A stretch of 64,000 nt of DNA from Erythrobacter sanguineus. Lineage in GTDB: Bacteria > Pseudomonadota > Alphaproteobacteria > Sphingomonadales > Sphingomonadaceae. Numbering within the stretch: the stretch's first letter is position 1; every line of letters starts with the position of its first letter. Under the pieces are notes generated by a model that was not told where the DNA came from, did no database searches, and saw only the letters and a list, made by a program, of their open reading frames with translations. The stretch spans positions 62,001 to 126,000 of the forward strand of contig NZ_FRDF01000006.1 in NCBI RefSeq assembly GCF_900143235.1. The letters run 5' to 3'. Positions 16,766 to 25,949 of the stretch are shown here, piece after piece. Position numbers and translations under genes: made by a program.

Positions 16766-17581
16766 CTAACCCTGCCAACCGATGGCCCTGCTTGCACTGC
16801 GCGCCACACCAGTGATCCTATCGATTTTGGCCTTGCTGAAAAACGTCTTTTGGTCCGCACGAGCCAAGACACTCATCGTCGCGACCAAGCGATCTTGTGA
16901 ATCCAGAACCGGCACAGACGTCGCCGATAGTCCCGGTACGACAGTTCCGTAAGTCCTGGCGAAACCCACACGCCTGGCCTCCTCAATTTGCGCGGCAAGT
17001 TCGAGGTCATCGACGACAATACCCTCAGCCCGCTCGCGTTCGACCCGTTCCCTGGTCTGTTCAGGAGGGCAATGCGTCAGAAAGAGGATCCCGGTCGACG
17101 ATGTCTGCAATGGCAATACCGATCCCGTGTGCAGAGATGTAAACAGCGGCATTCCACCATCGATCCAGCGAATGACAGTTGGGCCGTAATCGCCCCACAC
17201 GGAAAGCAAGCCGGTAGTTTTCATTTCTGCCAAAAGATCTTCCAAATGCTCCGCGGCTATGCGCACAGTGTCCAGCCGTGCCATTGCCGCCAGGCCAAGA
17301 CGGACCGTGAGCCCCCCCAAATAATACCGCCCGCTCCGTTCGTCCTGTTCGGCCACCCCGGTATTCACAAAGGAAAGCAAATACCGGTGGGCTTGGCTGC
17401 GGGACAGACCTGAATGTTCTGCCACTTCGCGGAGAAAGGCCCCTTCACCTCCTCCAGTCTCCACTAAAGCCAATAAAACGCGCACCCCAATTTCAACTGA
17501 CTGAATAGATTTCCTCTTATCATTACTTTCATTGAGCCCATTTTCAAAATCTTCACTAGTTTTCTTCATATCGTGGTCCAT
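16766..17581 (-). CDS. IclR-family transcriptional regulator
   Basis: This 271-residue protein has an N-terminal winged helix (SVEIGVRVLLALVE, LREVAEHSGLSRSQAHRYLLSFVNTG) and a C-terminal effector-binding GAF-like domain (LHTGSVLPLQTSSTGILFL; VPGLSATSVPVLDSQDRLVATMSVLA). IclR proteins commonly control aromatic catabolism in response to pathway intermediates. It is the only classical regulator of the catabolic block, lying between the monooxygenase (218-base gap) and the acyl-CoA synthetase (226-base gap). Likely targets are the neighbouring catabolic promoters; no self-evident palindrome was found directly before its own start. Confidence 0.93.
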   Translation of the reverse strand: MDHDMKKTSEDFENGLNESNDKRKSIQSVEIGVRVLLALVETGGGEGAFLREVAEHSGLSRSQAHRYLLSFVNTGVAEQDERSGRYYLGGLTVRLGLAAMARLDTVRIAAEHLEDLLAEMKTTGLLSVWGDYGPTVIRWIDGGMPLFTSLHTGSVLPLQTSSTGILFLTHCPPEQTRERVERERAEGIVVDDLELAAQIEEARRVGFARTYGTVVPGLSATSVPVLDSQDRLVATMSVLARADQKTFFSKAKIDRITGVARSASRAIGWQG

Positions 17582-17807
17582 TATTTCAAATTTATCAAGT
17601 ATGGCGATGATGAGTGAGATACCAGGCGCTTTCCCTCAAATGTGGATCGGCGTCGAGCAAAATTTGGTGCACGGATTCGTCTGAAAAGATGATCAGCGAC
17701 GTGTAGTGGGTTCATCTGCTTACACAAACTCCTTGAACCGGATTGTCGCGCGGAGGACTTCGGTAGGTATTGTTGATAGCGACTTTCAAGACTGGCCTGG
17801 CTGAGGA

Positions 17808-19709
17808 TCAATCTTCATCAAACTGCGCGGCGATAGCTTTGGGTATGGCCGGGTCATCGATCGTTGGTGGCACACTGAAAGGTTCGCGATCAACGATCTT
17901 GCGCAGCAGATTGCGAAGGATCTTTCCCGATCGGGTCTTCGGCAATTGATCAACCACATACACGGTCTTTAATGCCGCGACGGCACCCAGTTCAGCGCGC
18001 ACGGCCGAGATTGCAAGTCCGGCAATCGCGCCTTCATCCGCTGCCCCAGACTGTGCGGTTATGAAGGCGACCGGCGCCATGCCCTTGACGGCGTCTTTTG
18101 CGCCCACCACCGCGCATTCGCTGACCTCCGCAAGCCGCGCCACAATTTCCTCCATCTGACCGGTAGAAAGTCGGTGGCCTGCGACATTGATGATGTCATC
18201 GGTCCGCCCCATGATGTGGAGAAAGCCGACGCCGTCACAATAGCCAGAATCGCCCGTTTCGTAATAGCCTGGAAAACTGGCGAAGTTTTTCGCAAAGGCA
18301 GCTTGGTTGTTCCACAGCGTCCGAAAGGCTCCAGGCGGCAGGGGTGTCTGAATGACAACGTTGCCGCTTTCGCCTTCGTCCACTGCGGTGCCATCGTCGC
18401 GCAGAATTGCAAATTTGTAGCCGGGCACTGCAAGCCCCGCGCTGCCTGGTTTGCGCCGCAAATCGCCCATCGCGAAACATGAGGCGATGGCCGGCCAACC
18501 CAGCTCGGTCTGCCACCAGTGATCAAACACTGGCAGCCCGCTTTCCTGCTCAAGCCATTCAATGGTTGCGGGGTCCGCGCGCTCACCTGCGAGGAAGATC
18601 GCGCGGCATTCGCCCGTGCCGATCTCTTTCAAGAATCTTGCTTCGGGATCTTCCTTGCGGATCGCCCGGATCGCAGTGGGTGCAGTAAAGAAGGTTCTGA
18701 CCTTGTTGCGTGTAATCGTCCGCCAGAAAGTGCCAGCATCCGGCGTGCCAACCGGTTTCCCCTCGAACAAGACAGAAGTTCCTCCCACCAGCAACGGCCC
18801 ATAGACGATGTAACTGTGGCCAACGACCCAGCCAACGTCCGATGCCGCCCAGAACGCGTCACCCGAACCAATGCCATAGATATTCTCCATGGACCACGAA
18901 AGCGCAACAGCATGGCCTCCATTGTCGCGCACGACACCCTTGGGAATGCCGGTAGTTCCCGAGGTGTAGAGGATATAGAGCGGGTCCCCCGAAACGAGCG
19001 ACACACAGGCTGGCATTGGATCGCTTGCGGTGCGGTTGCGCAGTTCCTGCCAATCAATATCCCGCTCATGGCCAAGGTCGGCCGTCAGCCGCTCGCGCTT
19101 TAGAAGGACGACATGTTCAACGCTGTGCAACGAAAGTTCGACCGCCTCATCAACCAAAGGTTTGTAGGCAATGACCCTCGCCCCTTCGAGCCCGCACGAA
19201 GCGGTCAGGATTACCTTGGGTTTGGCATCATCAATCCGCTTGGCAAGTTCCGGTGCGGCGAATCCGCCGAAAACCACCGAATGGATCGCGCCCAATCGTG
19301 CGCAAGCCAGCATCGCGAAGGCCGTCTCGGGCACCATCGGCATGAAGATGACGACCCGGTCGCCCTTCGACACACCCAGGCTGGCAAGCATCGCCGCCAC
19401 CCGTCCCGTTTCCATCAGCAGCTGTGAATAGGTGAAGCTGCGAAAGGCACCTGTAGAAGGGCTGTCGTAGTTCAGTGCAACTGCATCGCCGCGTCCTGCC
19501 AGGACATGCCTGTCCAGGCAATTGTGGCAGGTGTTGAGAATCCCGTCGGAAAACCAGCCCTTTTCTTCGTCATAGGTCAGTCGGGGCTCCGAAAACCAGT
19601 CCAACGTCTGCGCGGCGTCCGCCCAAAAGCCTTCAGGGTCTTCGGCAGCGTGACGAAACGCTTCGGCATATGACTGATTGTGCTGTTTTTCGGTCATGGC
19701 TTCATGCAT
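17808..19709 (-). CDS. Acyl-CoA synthetase of the acetyl/propionyl-CoA synthetase (PrpE) type
   Basis: This 633-residue ANL-superfamily enzyme has the A3 motif YTSGTTGIPKGVVRDNGGH, the A8 region YETGDSGYCDGVGFLHIMGRTDD, and the catalytic lysine in PKTRSGKILRNLL. Overall it resembles propionyl-CoA synthetase, activating a short carboxylate with ATP and CoA via an acyl-adenylate. In this context it may handle a C2-C4 acid released from ring or side-chain cleavage. ATG 19709 starts MHEAMTEK; the second ATG (residue 5) is an equally possible start. It is 30 bases downstream of the EamA transporter gene on the same strand, so both may share a transcript. Confidence 0.9.
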   Translation of the reverse strand: MHEAMTEKQHNQSYAEAFRHAAEDPEGFWADAAQTLDWFSEPRLTYDEEKGWFSDGILNTCHNCLDRHVLAGRGDAVALNYDSPSTGAFRSFTYSQLLMETGRVAAMLASLGVSKGDRVVIFMPMVPETAFAMLACARLGAIHSVVFGGFAAPELAKRIDDAKPKVILTASCGLEGARVIAYKPLVDEAVELSLHSVEHVVLLKRERLTADLGHERDIDWQELRNRTASDPMPACVSLVSGDPLYILYTSGTTGIPKGVVRDNGGHAVALSWSMENIYGIGSGDAFWAASDVGWVVGHSYIVYGPLLVGGTSVLFEGKPVGTPDAGTFWRTITRNKVRTFFTAPTAIRAIRKEDPEARFLKEIGTGECRAIFLAGERADPATIEWLEQESGLPVFDHWWQTELGWPAIASCFAMGDLRRKPGSAGLAVPGYKFAILRDDGTAVDEGESGNVVIQTPLPPGAFRTLWNNQAAFAKNFASFPGYYETGDSGYCDGVGFLHIMGRTDDIINVAGHRLSTGQMEEIVARLAEVSECAVVGAKDAVKGMAPVAFITAQSGAADEGAIAGLAISAVRAELGAVAALKTVYVVDQLPKTRSGKILRNLLRKIVDREPFSVPPTIDDPAIPKAIAAQFDED

Positions 19710-19739
19710 CCTGGGTTGCGCATTCGAAGAGTCTCGGGG

Positions 19740-20660
19740 CTATCGACGTGAAATGGCGATCGCGGCGATGATCATGATCGCGCCCACAAAATGATATGAA
19801 GATAAATATTCACCAAGGAGCGGTATGGCGAGTCCGACCCCGAACACCGTCGGCAAATTCATGTAAACCCCTGCGCGAACCGATCCGATCAGTACTACCG
19901 AACGGTTGAACAAGCCATAGGCGGCAAGCGAGGGAAATATCCCGACATACAGAACGGTAGCCACGACTTCGACCGACGGCAAGGACAGGCCTTCGCTGGC
20001 CAGCATAGCGATGTAGGGTATTGCCAACGACGCCGCGCCGATCGCAAAAAGGGCGGCGAGCAAGCTGAGGTGATGCACGGCCGGCGCCTTGCGAAGGAAG
20101 GTGGCGTAGGCCGAATAAAGGAATACAGCTGTCACTGCGAGCAAATCCCCGCGGTTGAGTGCGCCCCATTGCAGGGCAAGCGGATGCCCTTGAGTGACGA
20201 TCCACACGACCCCCGCAAACGATAGTCCGGCGCCGAGAGCAAGAAGTGGACGCAACCGCTCCCCAAACACAACCGCAGGTATCACCATCGTCATGATCGG
20301 CATGATGGCTTGCAGCATCAGGCTGTTGGTTGCAGTAGTATACTGTAGACCCGCATAGACGAGGTAGCTGAACAGCCCGACACCAAAAAAACCGAGCGGC
20401 ATAAGCACTGGCCATGATTCGCGCAGAGTTTGCCTATCGTCCCTGATATGTCGCCAGGCGAAAGGAAGCACGAACAGAAAAGCAACCACCCACCTCCAGA
20501 ATGCAAGCGACGTGGGTGAGATCAAGTCGCGCGCTGCGCGGGCGACAATCGGATTCAAAGCCCAGAAGAAGGATGCCAGGCAAAGCAGCAAGGTTGGCGA
20601 GTTCCAGACTCCCGATCGCGCGTCTCGCCAGACAGAGAGACCACGGGCAAGCGTGCTCAA
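19740..20660 (-). CDS. EamA/DMT-family transporter
   Basis: This 306-residue integral membrane protein has about ten hydrophobic segments arranged as two EamA repeats (first from LLLCLASFFWALNPIVAR, second from LLAVTAVFLYSAYATFLRKAP). Drug/metabolite transporters of this type usually export small metabolites. It is divergent from the second ring-hydroxylating oxygenase unit and upstream of the acyl-CoA synthetase. Export of an aromatic acid or a dead-end product is a reasonable guess, with no direct evidence. Confidence 0.88.
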   Translation of the reverse strand: MSTLARGLSVWRDARSGVWNSPTLLLCLASFFWALNPIVARAARDLISPTSLAFWRWVVAFLFVLPFAWRHIRDDRQTLRESWPVLMPLGFFGVGLFSYLVYAGLQYTTATNSLMLQAIMPIMTMVIPAVVFGERLRPLLALGAGLSFAGVVWIVTQGHPLALQWGALNRGDLLAVTAVFLYSAYATFLRKAPAVHHLSLLAALFAIGAASLAIPYIAMLASEGLSLPSVEVVATVLYVGIFPSLAAYGLFNRSVVLIGSVRAGVYMNLPTVFGVGLAIPLLGEYLSSYHFVGAIMIIAAIAISRR

Positions 20661-20716
20661 AACCAGGATCCAAACAGGCCAAGCAGCACTTGCGCAAGCT
20701 CAGTTTTTTGCATATC

Positions 20717-20732
20717 ATGCATCGCATTGCCT
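20717..20732. promoter_or_regulatory. Degenerate copy of the GTGCAACGYATTGCAC motif
   Basis: ATGCATCGCATTGCCT matches the palindromic motif of 273-288 and 28690-28705 at 12 of 16 positions, including the block CGCATTGC. It lies in the divergent region between the EamA gene and the second oxygenase gene, 53 bases upstream of the latter. The dyad is imperfect here, so this may be a weak site or chance. Confidence 0.25.
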
Positions 20733-20784
20733 ATAGTGTTTGACTTTTTTAGATTCAAGCCAAGAGAGCTGTACGGAGAGAAGT

Positions 20785-22149
20785 ATGTCTGAAATCCTCA
20801 ACCTTGTCGACAATGTCGAATCGAATCAGTCGCGCGAGATTTTCTGGGATAAGGACGTATACAACCTTGAGTTGGAAAGGATTTTTGCTCGTTCGTGGCT
20901 GTTTCTGGGGCACGAGTCGCTCCTTCCCAAGCCCGGCGATTTCATCACCACCTATATGGCTGAAGACAAGGTCATCCTGTCGCATCAGCAAGATGGCTCG
21001 TTCCGGGCGTTCATCAATTCGTGCACCCATCGCGGCAACCAGATTTGCCATGCCGACAGCGGCAATGCCAAGGCGTTCGTCTGCAACTACCACGGCTGGG
21101 TTTACGGTCAGGACGGCAGTCTGGTCGATGTCCCGCTCGAAACGCGGTGCTATCATGGCCAGCTCGACAAGGCGAAGCTGGGCGCCAAGCACGTTCGGGT
21201 AGAGACGTACAAAGGCTTCATTTTCGGCTGCGGCGATGCCGACGCGCCAAGTCTGGAGGAATTTCTGGGCGAATTCCGTTGGTACCTCGATACGATCTGG
21301 GAAGGTGCCGGAGGCGGGCTGGAGCTGCTGGGTCCGCCGATGAAAAGTCTTCTGGCCTGCAATTGGAAGGTGCCGACAGAGAATTTCGTCGGCGATGGCT
21401 ACCATGTCGGCTGGACCCACGCCGGCGCCTTGGCCCAGATCGGCGGCGAACTTGCCGGTCTGTCGGGGAACCGGGCGGACCTGCCCTTTGAAAGTCTGGG
21501 CTATCAGTTCACGACCCGGCACGGGCATGGCTTCGGAGTGATCAACAACGCCGCCCCGGCGATCCACGTCAAGCGCGATGGCTGGGCAAAATACCTTGCC
21601 GACACCCGCGCTGAAGTTGGCCGAAAGTTCGGACCGGAGCGTGAAGAACTTTATGTTGGCCACTGGAACTGCTCGATCTTCCCGAGCTGCTCGTTCCTTT
21701 ACGGAACCAATACGTTCAAGGTCTGGCATCCGCGTGGCCCGCACGAGATTGAAGTGTGGACGTACACGATGGTGCCGCGTGACGCCGACGCGGAAACGAA
21801 GAGCATGATCCAGCGCGAAGCCACCCGGAGTTTCGGCACTGCCGGAACGCTGGAAAGCGACGATGGCGAGAACATGTCGTCGTCCACCTTTGTCAACCGC
21901 GGAACCATCACCCGCGACGGCCGCATCAACTCCAGCATGGGTGCCGGCTTCGAAGGTCCGCACCCCGTTTTTCCGGGGATTGTTGGATCCAGCTTCATCG
22001 GCGAAACATCCCATCGCGGCTTCTATCGTTTCTGGAAGGAAATGCTGGATGCGCCCGATTGGAAGGCGGTGAAGGCAAACGACGACACCTGGGATTCGAT
22101 GTTCACCAATCGTAATTACTGGACCGACAAAGTCGACGCAGCCGAGTAA
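20785..22149 (+). CDS. Ring-hydroxylating dioxygenase large (alpha) subunit, naphthalene/biphenyl type
   Basis: This 454-residue terminal oxygenase has Rieske ligands C80-x-H82 and C100-x2-H103 and the iron-site motif D204-x2-H207-x4-H212 in ENFVGDGYHVGWTH, characteristic of naphthalene and polycyclic aromatic dioxygenases. Such enzymes make cis-dihydrodiols from unactivated arenes. ATG 20785 is chosen because it follows ggagagaag and gives the family N-terminus; the frame extends 15 codons upstream without a ribosome binding site. It is clearly a different subfamily from the oxygenase at 2197. No dihydrodiol dehydrogenase, ferredoxin or reductase follows, so partner components are shared with other loci (possibly the ferredoxin at 1359). 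Confidence 0.92.
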   Translation: MSEILNLVDNVESNQSREIFWDKDVYNLELERIFARSWLFLGHESLLPKPGDFITTYMAEDKVILSHQQDGSFRAFINSCTHRGNQICHADSGNAKAFVCNYHGWVYGQDGSLVDVPLETRCYHGQLDKAKLGAKHVRVETYKGFIFGCGDADAPSLEEFLGEFRWYLDTIWEGAGGGLELLGPPMKSLLACNWKVPTENFVGDGYHVGWTHAGALAQIGGELAGLSGNRADLPFESLGYQFTTRHGHGFGVINNAAPAIHVKRDGWAKYLADTRAEVGRKFGPEREELYVGHWNCSIFPSCSFLYGTNTFKVWHPRGPHEIEVWTYTMVPRDADAETKSMIQREATRSFGTAGTLESDDGENMSSSTFVNRGTITRDGRINSSMGAGFEGPHPVFPGIVGSSFIGETSHRGFYRFWKEMLDAPDWKAVKANDDTWDSMFTNRNYWTDKVDAAE

Positions 22150-22189
22150 TTCACAAACTTTTTCAAACGCATCGAATGCCGGAGAGTTT

Positions 22190-22714
22190 ATGACGGGTAA
22201 ACAGACCTTAGCGGGATTGGATGTCCAGTCCGCGATTGAAATGCATTATCGTGCCGAAGTCCGGATGCTTCAGAACGGGCAATACCGAGAATGGTTAACG
22301 GACATGGTCGCCGAGGACATCCATTACTGGATGCCGATTTATGAACAACGCTTGATCCGCGACCGTCGCCCCGATCCGACACCCGACGATGCTGCAATTT
22401 ATAATGACGATTATGGCGAGCTCAAGCAACGCGTAGAGCGGCTTTATACCGGCACCGTATGGATGGAGGATCCGCCGTCCAAGATCCGGTACATGGTCAG
22501 CAACGTCGAAGCTTTCGATGCAGGCGATGGCGAGTTCGACGTTTATTCAAACGTGGTCGTCTATCGCAACCGCCGCCAACTTGAAATGACCGTTCATACG
22601 CTGGGGCGTGAGGATAAGCTGCGCCGGGTTGGTAATGGTTTCCAGGTGTTCCGGCGCAAACTGCTGATCGATGCGCGCGTGACGCAAGACAAGAACCTGT
22701 ACTTTTTCTGCTAA
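22190..22714 (+). CDS. Ring-hydroxylating dioxygenase small (beta) subunit
   Basis: This 174-residue SnoaL-fold subunit contains the family segments DMVAEDIHYWMPIYEQR and DVYSNVVVYRNRRQ and ends in the typical short aromatic tail (KNLYFFC). It follows its alpha subunit by 40 bases with a ggagag ribosome binding site. The pair should form the alpha3beta3 terminal oxygenase. Its length fits biphenyl/naphthalene-type beta subunits. Confidence 0.92.
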   Translation: MTGKQTLAGLDVQSAIEMHYRAEVRMLQNGQYREWLTDMVAEDIHYWMPIYEQRLIRDRRPDPTPDDAAIYNDDYGELKQRVERLYTGTVWMEDPPSKIRYMVSNVEAFDAGDGEFDVYSNVVVYRNRRQLEMTVHTLGREDKLRRVGNGFQVFRRKLLIDARVTQDKNLYFFC

Positions 22715-22750
22715 TAAAGCGCCCAAGAGCGCAATAAGAGGAGAGCCTTT

Positions 22751-23848
22751 ATGCAAGCCTATGCCGCAATCATTGAAAGCCAGGGCGGGAAATTTGTCCT
22801 CGATAACGTCGATATCGAAGAGCCCCGTGACGGTGAAGTACTTGTCAAGATTGCTGCGGCTGGGATGTGCCACACCGATCTTACCGTCCGCGACCAGTAT
22901 TACCCGACCCCACTTCCCGCCGTTCTGGGCCATGAGGGTTCTGGCGTTGTCGAAAAGGTCGGGCGCGGAGTCACCACGGTCAAGCCGGGCGACAAGGTGG
23001 TGCTATCGTTCAGCTATTGCGGGACTTGCCCGTCGTGCATGAAGGGTCACCAAGCCTATTGCCCAAGCCTTTTTCCGCTCAATTTCATGGGCCGTCGGCT
23101 TGACGGATCGACCCCGATCACACGCAACGGGGAAGATGTGAATGCCTGCTTCTTCGGACAGTCTTCATTCGCGACCTATTCGATCGCAACTGAAAACAAC
23201 TGCGTCAAGGTTGCCGACAACGCACCGATTGAGCTTCTCGGCCCATTAGGCTGCGGAATTCAGACCGGCGCAGGCACCGTCCTCAATGCGCTGCAGCCAG
23301 CCCCCGGCTCGTCGATTGCAATCTTCGGCGTCGGCTCGGTTGGTCTCAGCGCGGTGATGGCTGCAAAGGCTTCCGGTTGCGTCAAGATTATCGCTGTCGA
23401 CCGCAATCCCACGCGTCTGCAGTTGGCCCGTGAACTTGGTGCAACCGACATTATTGATGCCAACACCAACAATGCTCAGGAAACGATCATTGCCATGACG
23501 GGGGGCGGCGCGGACTATGCGATTGATACCACCGCCATTCCGCAGGTTCTGCGCAGCGCGGTAGACAGTACCCATACAATGGGGGAAACGGCCGTAGTCG
23601 GCGGGGCGAAGTTGGGAACTGAATTCTCGCTCGACATGAACAACATGCTTTTCGGCCGCAAATTGCGCGGGGTGGTCGAAGGTTCGAGCACACCACAAGT
23701 CTTCATCCCGCAACTGATTGCGATGCGCGAGGCCGGTCTGTTTCCGTTCGAACGGCTCTGCACGTTCTACGATTTCGACCAGATCAATCAAGCCGTCGAG
23801 GAAACGGAAGTTTCCGGCAACGCGATCAAGGCCATTCTCAAGATGTAA
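22751..23848 (+). CDS. Zinc-dependent NAD-linked aryl-alcohol dehydrogenase
   Basis: This 365-residue medium-chain dehydrogenase has catalytic zinc ligands C40 and H61-E62 plus the LGPLGCGIQTGAG cysteine, structural zinc ligands C90, C93, C96 and C104, and a Rossmann motif GVGSVGLS followed by an acidic D (AVDRNP), which favours NAD. The group includes benzyl-alcohol dehydrogenases such as XylB. It follows the dioxygenase beta subunit by 36 bases with an aggaga ribosome binding site, so it belongs to the same operon. It may oxidise a benzylic alcohol formed by the oxygenase acting on a methyl side chain, or a pathway alcohol; it is not a cis-dihydrodiol dehydrogenase. Confidence 0.9.
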   Translation: MQAYAAIIESQGGKFVLDNVDIEEPRDGEVLVKIAAAGMCHTDLTVRDQYYPTPLPAVLGHEGSGVVEKVGRGVTTVKPGDKVVLSFSYCGTCPSCMKGHQAYCPSLFPLNFMGRRLDGSTPITRNGEDVNACFFGQSSFATYSIATENNCVKVADNAPIELLGPLGCGIQTGAGTVLNALQPAPGSSIAIFGVGSVGLSAVMAAKASGCVKIIAVDRNPTRLQLARELGATDIIDANTNNAQETIIAMTGGGADYAIDTTAIPQVLRSAVDSTHTMGETAVVGGAKLGTEFSLDMNNMLFGRKLRGVVEGSSTPQVFIPQLIAMREAGLFPFERLCTFYDFDQINQAVEETEVSGNAIKAILKM

Positions 23849-24077
23849 TGCGGCCTTTGCGCCCACTCTGCGGTCGATCACCGCAACAGAGTTCGGCGCA
23901 GGGCTAGACCGATTAGGGGCCGATCGACCAGCAGGGCCACAAAATGGGAGCTAACGGACAGGAGCATCGCCTGCCGTTCGCTCTTAGTGCTCCATGCGGC
24001 AAGCCGCACGTCGATGACCAAGGTTGGGCTTACAATTCTGAAGTCGAATAGAGACCTGCAAACCGCGTGCCTCGCAC

Positions 24078-25574
24078 TTGGCGGATGACGCTAAGGACCG
24101 TCATAATGTTTGGGAAGTGCAAAAAGATGGGCCAAAAGCCCCAAGCCGCGGCGTCATGAGCTCGATCGATGGAGCGCCTCAAGTCGGGACGTCAACTATT
24201 GCGGACGGATCCCAACCTACAACCGGGCTTCCAGTTCCTCGTCGGTTCTGGGCGGCACTCTCGATCTGGAGTGCCATATTTCTTACCATTATGGACGTAT
24301 CAATTGCTAACGTAGCTCTGCCTTTTATCTCGAAAGGTTTGGCCATAACTGCGGCAAAATCGGTATGGGCAATCAACGCCTATCAGATCGCCATCGTGAT
24401 GGCGCTTTTGCCGATGGCGAAGGCCGCCGAAATCCTTGGCTACAAGAAAGTCTATCTGGGCGGCCTCTTGATTTTCATGCTTGCGGCCTTTGGCAGTATC
24501 AACGCACACAGTTTGGCAGTTCTGGCGTCGTCGCGCTTTGTGCAAGGTATCGGTGCCGCGGCAGTAATGGTGGTCAGCGGGGCATTGGTTCGGACAATCT
24601 ACCCTCCTGCATTGGTCCCGCGCGGCATAGGATACAATACCATCGCCGTTTCGATTGCTTCGGCCGCCGGACCGGCGGTCGGTGCGCTCGTCCTTTCGAT
24701 TGCGGGATGGCACGCCATTTTTGCAGTGGGGCTTCCGTTCGGCTTGCTCGCGCTTGCACTCGGATTCTGGGCAATCCCTTCGACCGGGTCGCAAAAAAAG
24801 GCATTCGATTACCGTTCGGCCTTGTTGTGCAGTGCGGGCTTTGCGGCCTTATTCCTCTTCCTCAATGATCTGGCTCAAGATTCCGTTTCTCGGTGGACAT
24901 TGCTTTCAATCGGCATCGCGATCCCGGCCATATGGTTCCTCGGTAAACGCACGACAGCCAACCAGGACTCGATGGTACCGCTCGATTTGCTGAAGCTGGA
25001 CTCGCTGCGCACAGCTTATGCTATGTCTGCAACAGCCTATGCTGTCATGATGCTTATCACATTGTCATTCCCATTCATTCTGCAACAACGGTTTCACTTC
25101 AAACCTGAGACTATCGGCCTTTTCATGGTGCCACTGCCGCTCGGCATCGTGATTGCAGCGTTCGTTTCCGGGCGTCTGGTCAATCGCTATGCGTCAGCCT
25201 GGCTGTGCGCTTCGGGGTTGATTGTCCTAACCGGTGGCGCAATTTGGCTGTCATTGTTGCAACCGGGCGTTTCGACTTTCCAGATCGTCGCAGCGGCAGT
25301 GATTTGCGGCATCGGCTTCGGCATTTTCCAGGTTCCCAACAACCATAGTATGATCGCTATTGCTCCACACGCCCGCGCTGGAGCGGCTTCGGCAATGCTG
25401 TCGTTGTCAAGGCTGATTGGTCAAACGTTAGGGGCCATTCTGGCCGCATTGCTGTTTCGCAAATTTGGCGCGCAGAGTGACGCGCCAATCGTAGCTGCGG
25501 CCTTGATTGCTCTGGCGGTGGCTAGCGCAACCCTGCTACGAAAAGATCGGAGCAGGACCACAATGGTTGAGTGA
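24078..25574 (+). CDS. MFS transporter, DHA2/EmrB-like (14 transmembrane segments)
   Basis: This protein of about 470-498 residues has many hydrophobic segments, and the MFS cytoplasmic-loop and motif C regions (GLAITAAKSVWAINAYQIA; FVQGIGAAAVMVVSGALV). The extended frame begins at TTG 24078; ATG 24156 (MSSIDGAPQ) is a likelier start but neither has a strong ribosome binding site. DHA2 proteins are proton-driven exporters of drugs and toxic organics. The location at the end of the catabolic block suggests efflux of a toxic intermediate or solvent. It is 229 bases from the alcohol dehydrogenase gene and probably has its own promoter. Confidence 0.85.
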   Translation: MADDAKDRHNVWEVQKDGPKAPSRGVMSSIDGAPQVGTSTIADGSQPTTGLPVPRRFWAALSIWSAIFLTIMDVSIANVALPFISKGLAITAAKSVWAINAYQIAIVMALLPMAKAAEILGYKKVYLGGLLIFMLAAFGSINAHSLAVLASSRFVQGIGAAAVMVVSGALVRTIYPPALVPRGIGYNTIAVSIASAAGPAVGALVLSIAGWHAIFAVGLPFGLLALALGFWAIPSTGSQKKAFDYRSALLCSAGFAALFLFLNDLAQDSVSRWTLLSIGIAIPAIWFLGKRTTANQDSMVPLDLLKLDSLRTAYAMSATAYAVMMLITLSFPFILQQRFHFKPETIGLFMVPLPLGIVIAAFVSGRLVNRYASAWLCASGLIVLTGGAIWLSLLQPGVSTFQIVAAAVICGIGFGIFQVPNNHSMIAIAPHARAGAASAMLSLSRLIGQTLGAILAALLFRKFGAQSDAPIVAAALIALAVASATLLRKDRSRTTMVE

Positions 25575-25949
25575 CCCCTGGCCGCCTGCAACCGTTCGAT
25601 CATCGCGCACGTAGGCCCGCAAATATGCAGCATCAGTCTCAAAATTTGTCATGATCGGCACAGCCATATCGTCCCATGCTACCGCGCTGAGGTCATTACC
25701 TAGCTGGTCGATTGGCATCAGTGCTAAGCGCTCGGTCTGGGCGGCCTTCCTAACACCAAGGATCGCCTCCAACGCTTCTATGGAGTTCTCGCTAGGTCCG
25801 GACGCGATTTCGACCTTAGACTATGACGATGTCTTTAGGCAAAAAAGGTCTGATCGAACTGATCGAGCAAGAGGCTGATGGTGATTTTGTAACCGAGAAA
25901 CTTTTGATGGACAGTGTAAGAATATTCACCGACTTAAGGAGCCTGTCCT
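25575..25949. other. Intergenic region without a recognisable gene
   Basis: This 375-base stretch lies between the MFS gene and ppdK, which converge on it. A 78-codon reverse frame (25536-25772) overlaps the MFS 3' end and matches no family I know; it could be a remnant of a regulator. I see no convincing terminator hairpin, RNA gene or repeat. Confidence 0.5.

Noticed and set aside
17581..17811. 76-codon reverse frame between the IclR and acyl-CoA synthetase genes
   Set aside because: No ribosome binding site, atypical composition and no recognisable family; considered intergenic.
20755..22014. 419-codon reverse frame opposite the second oxygenase alpha subunit
   Set aside because: The + strand encodes a full Rieske oxygenase with all ligands; the reverse frame has no family resemblance.
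25536..25772. 78-codon reverse frame downstream of the MFS gene
   Set aside because: It overlaps the MFS coding end and matches nothing known to me; at most a gene remnant.
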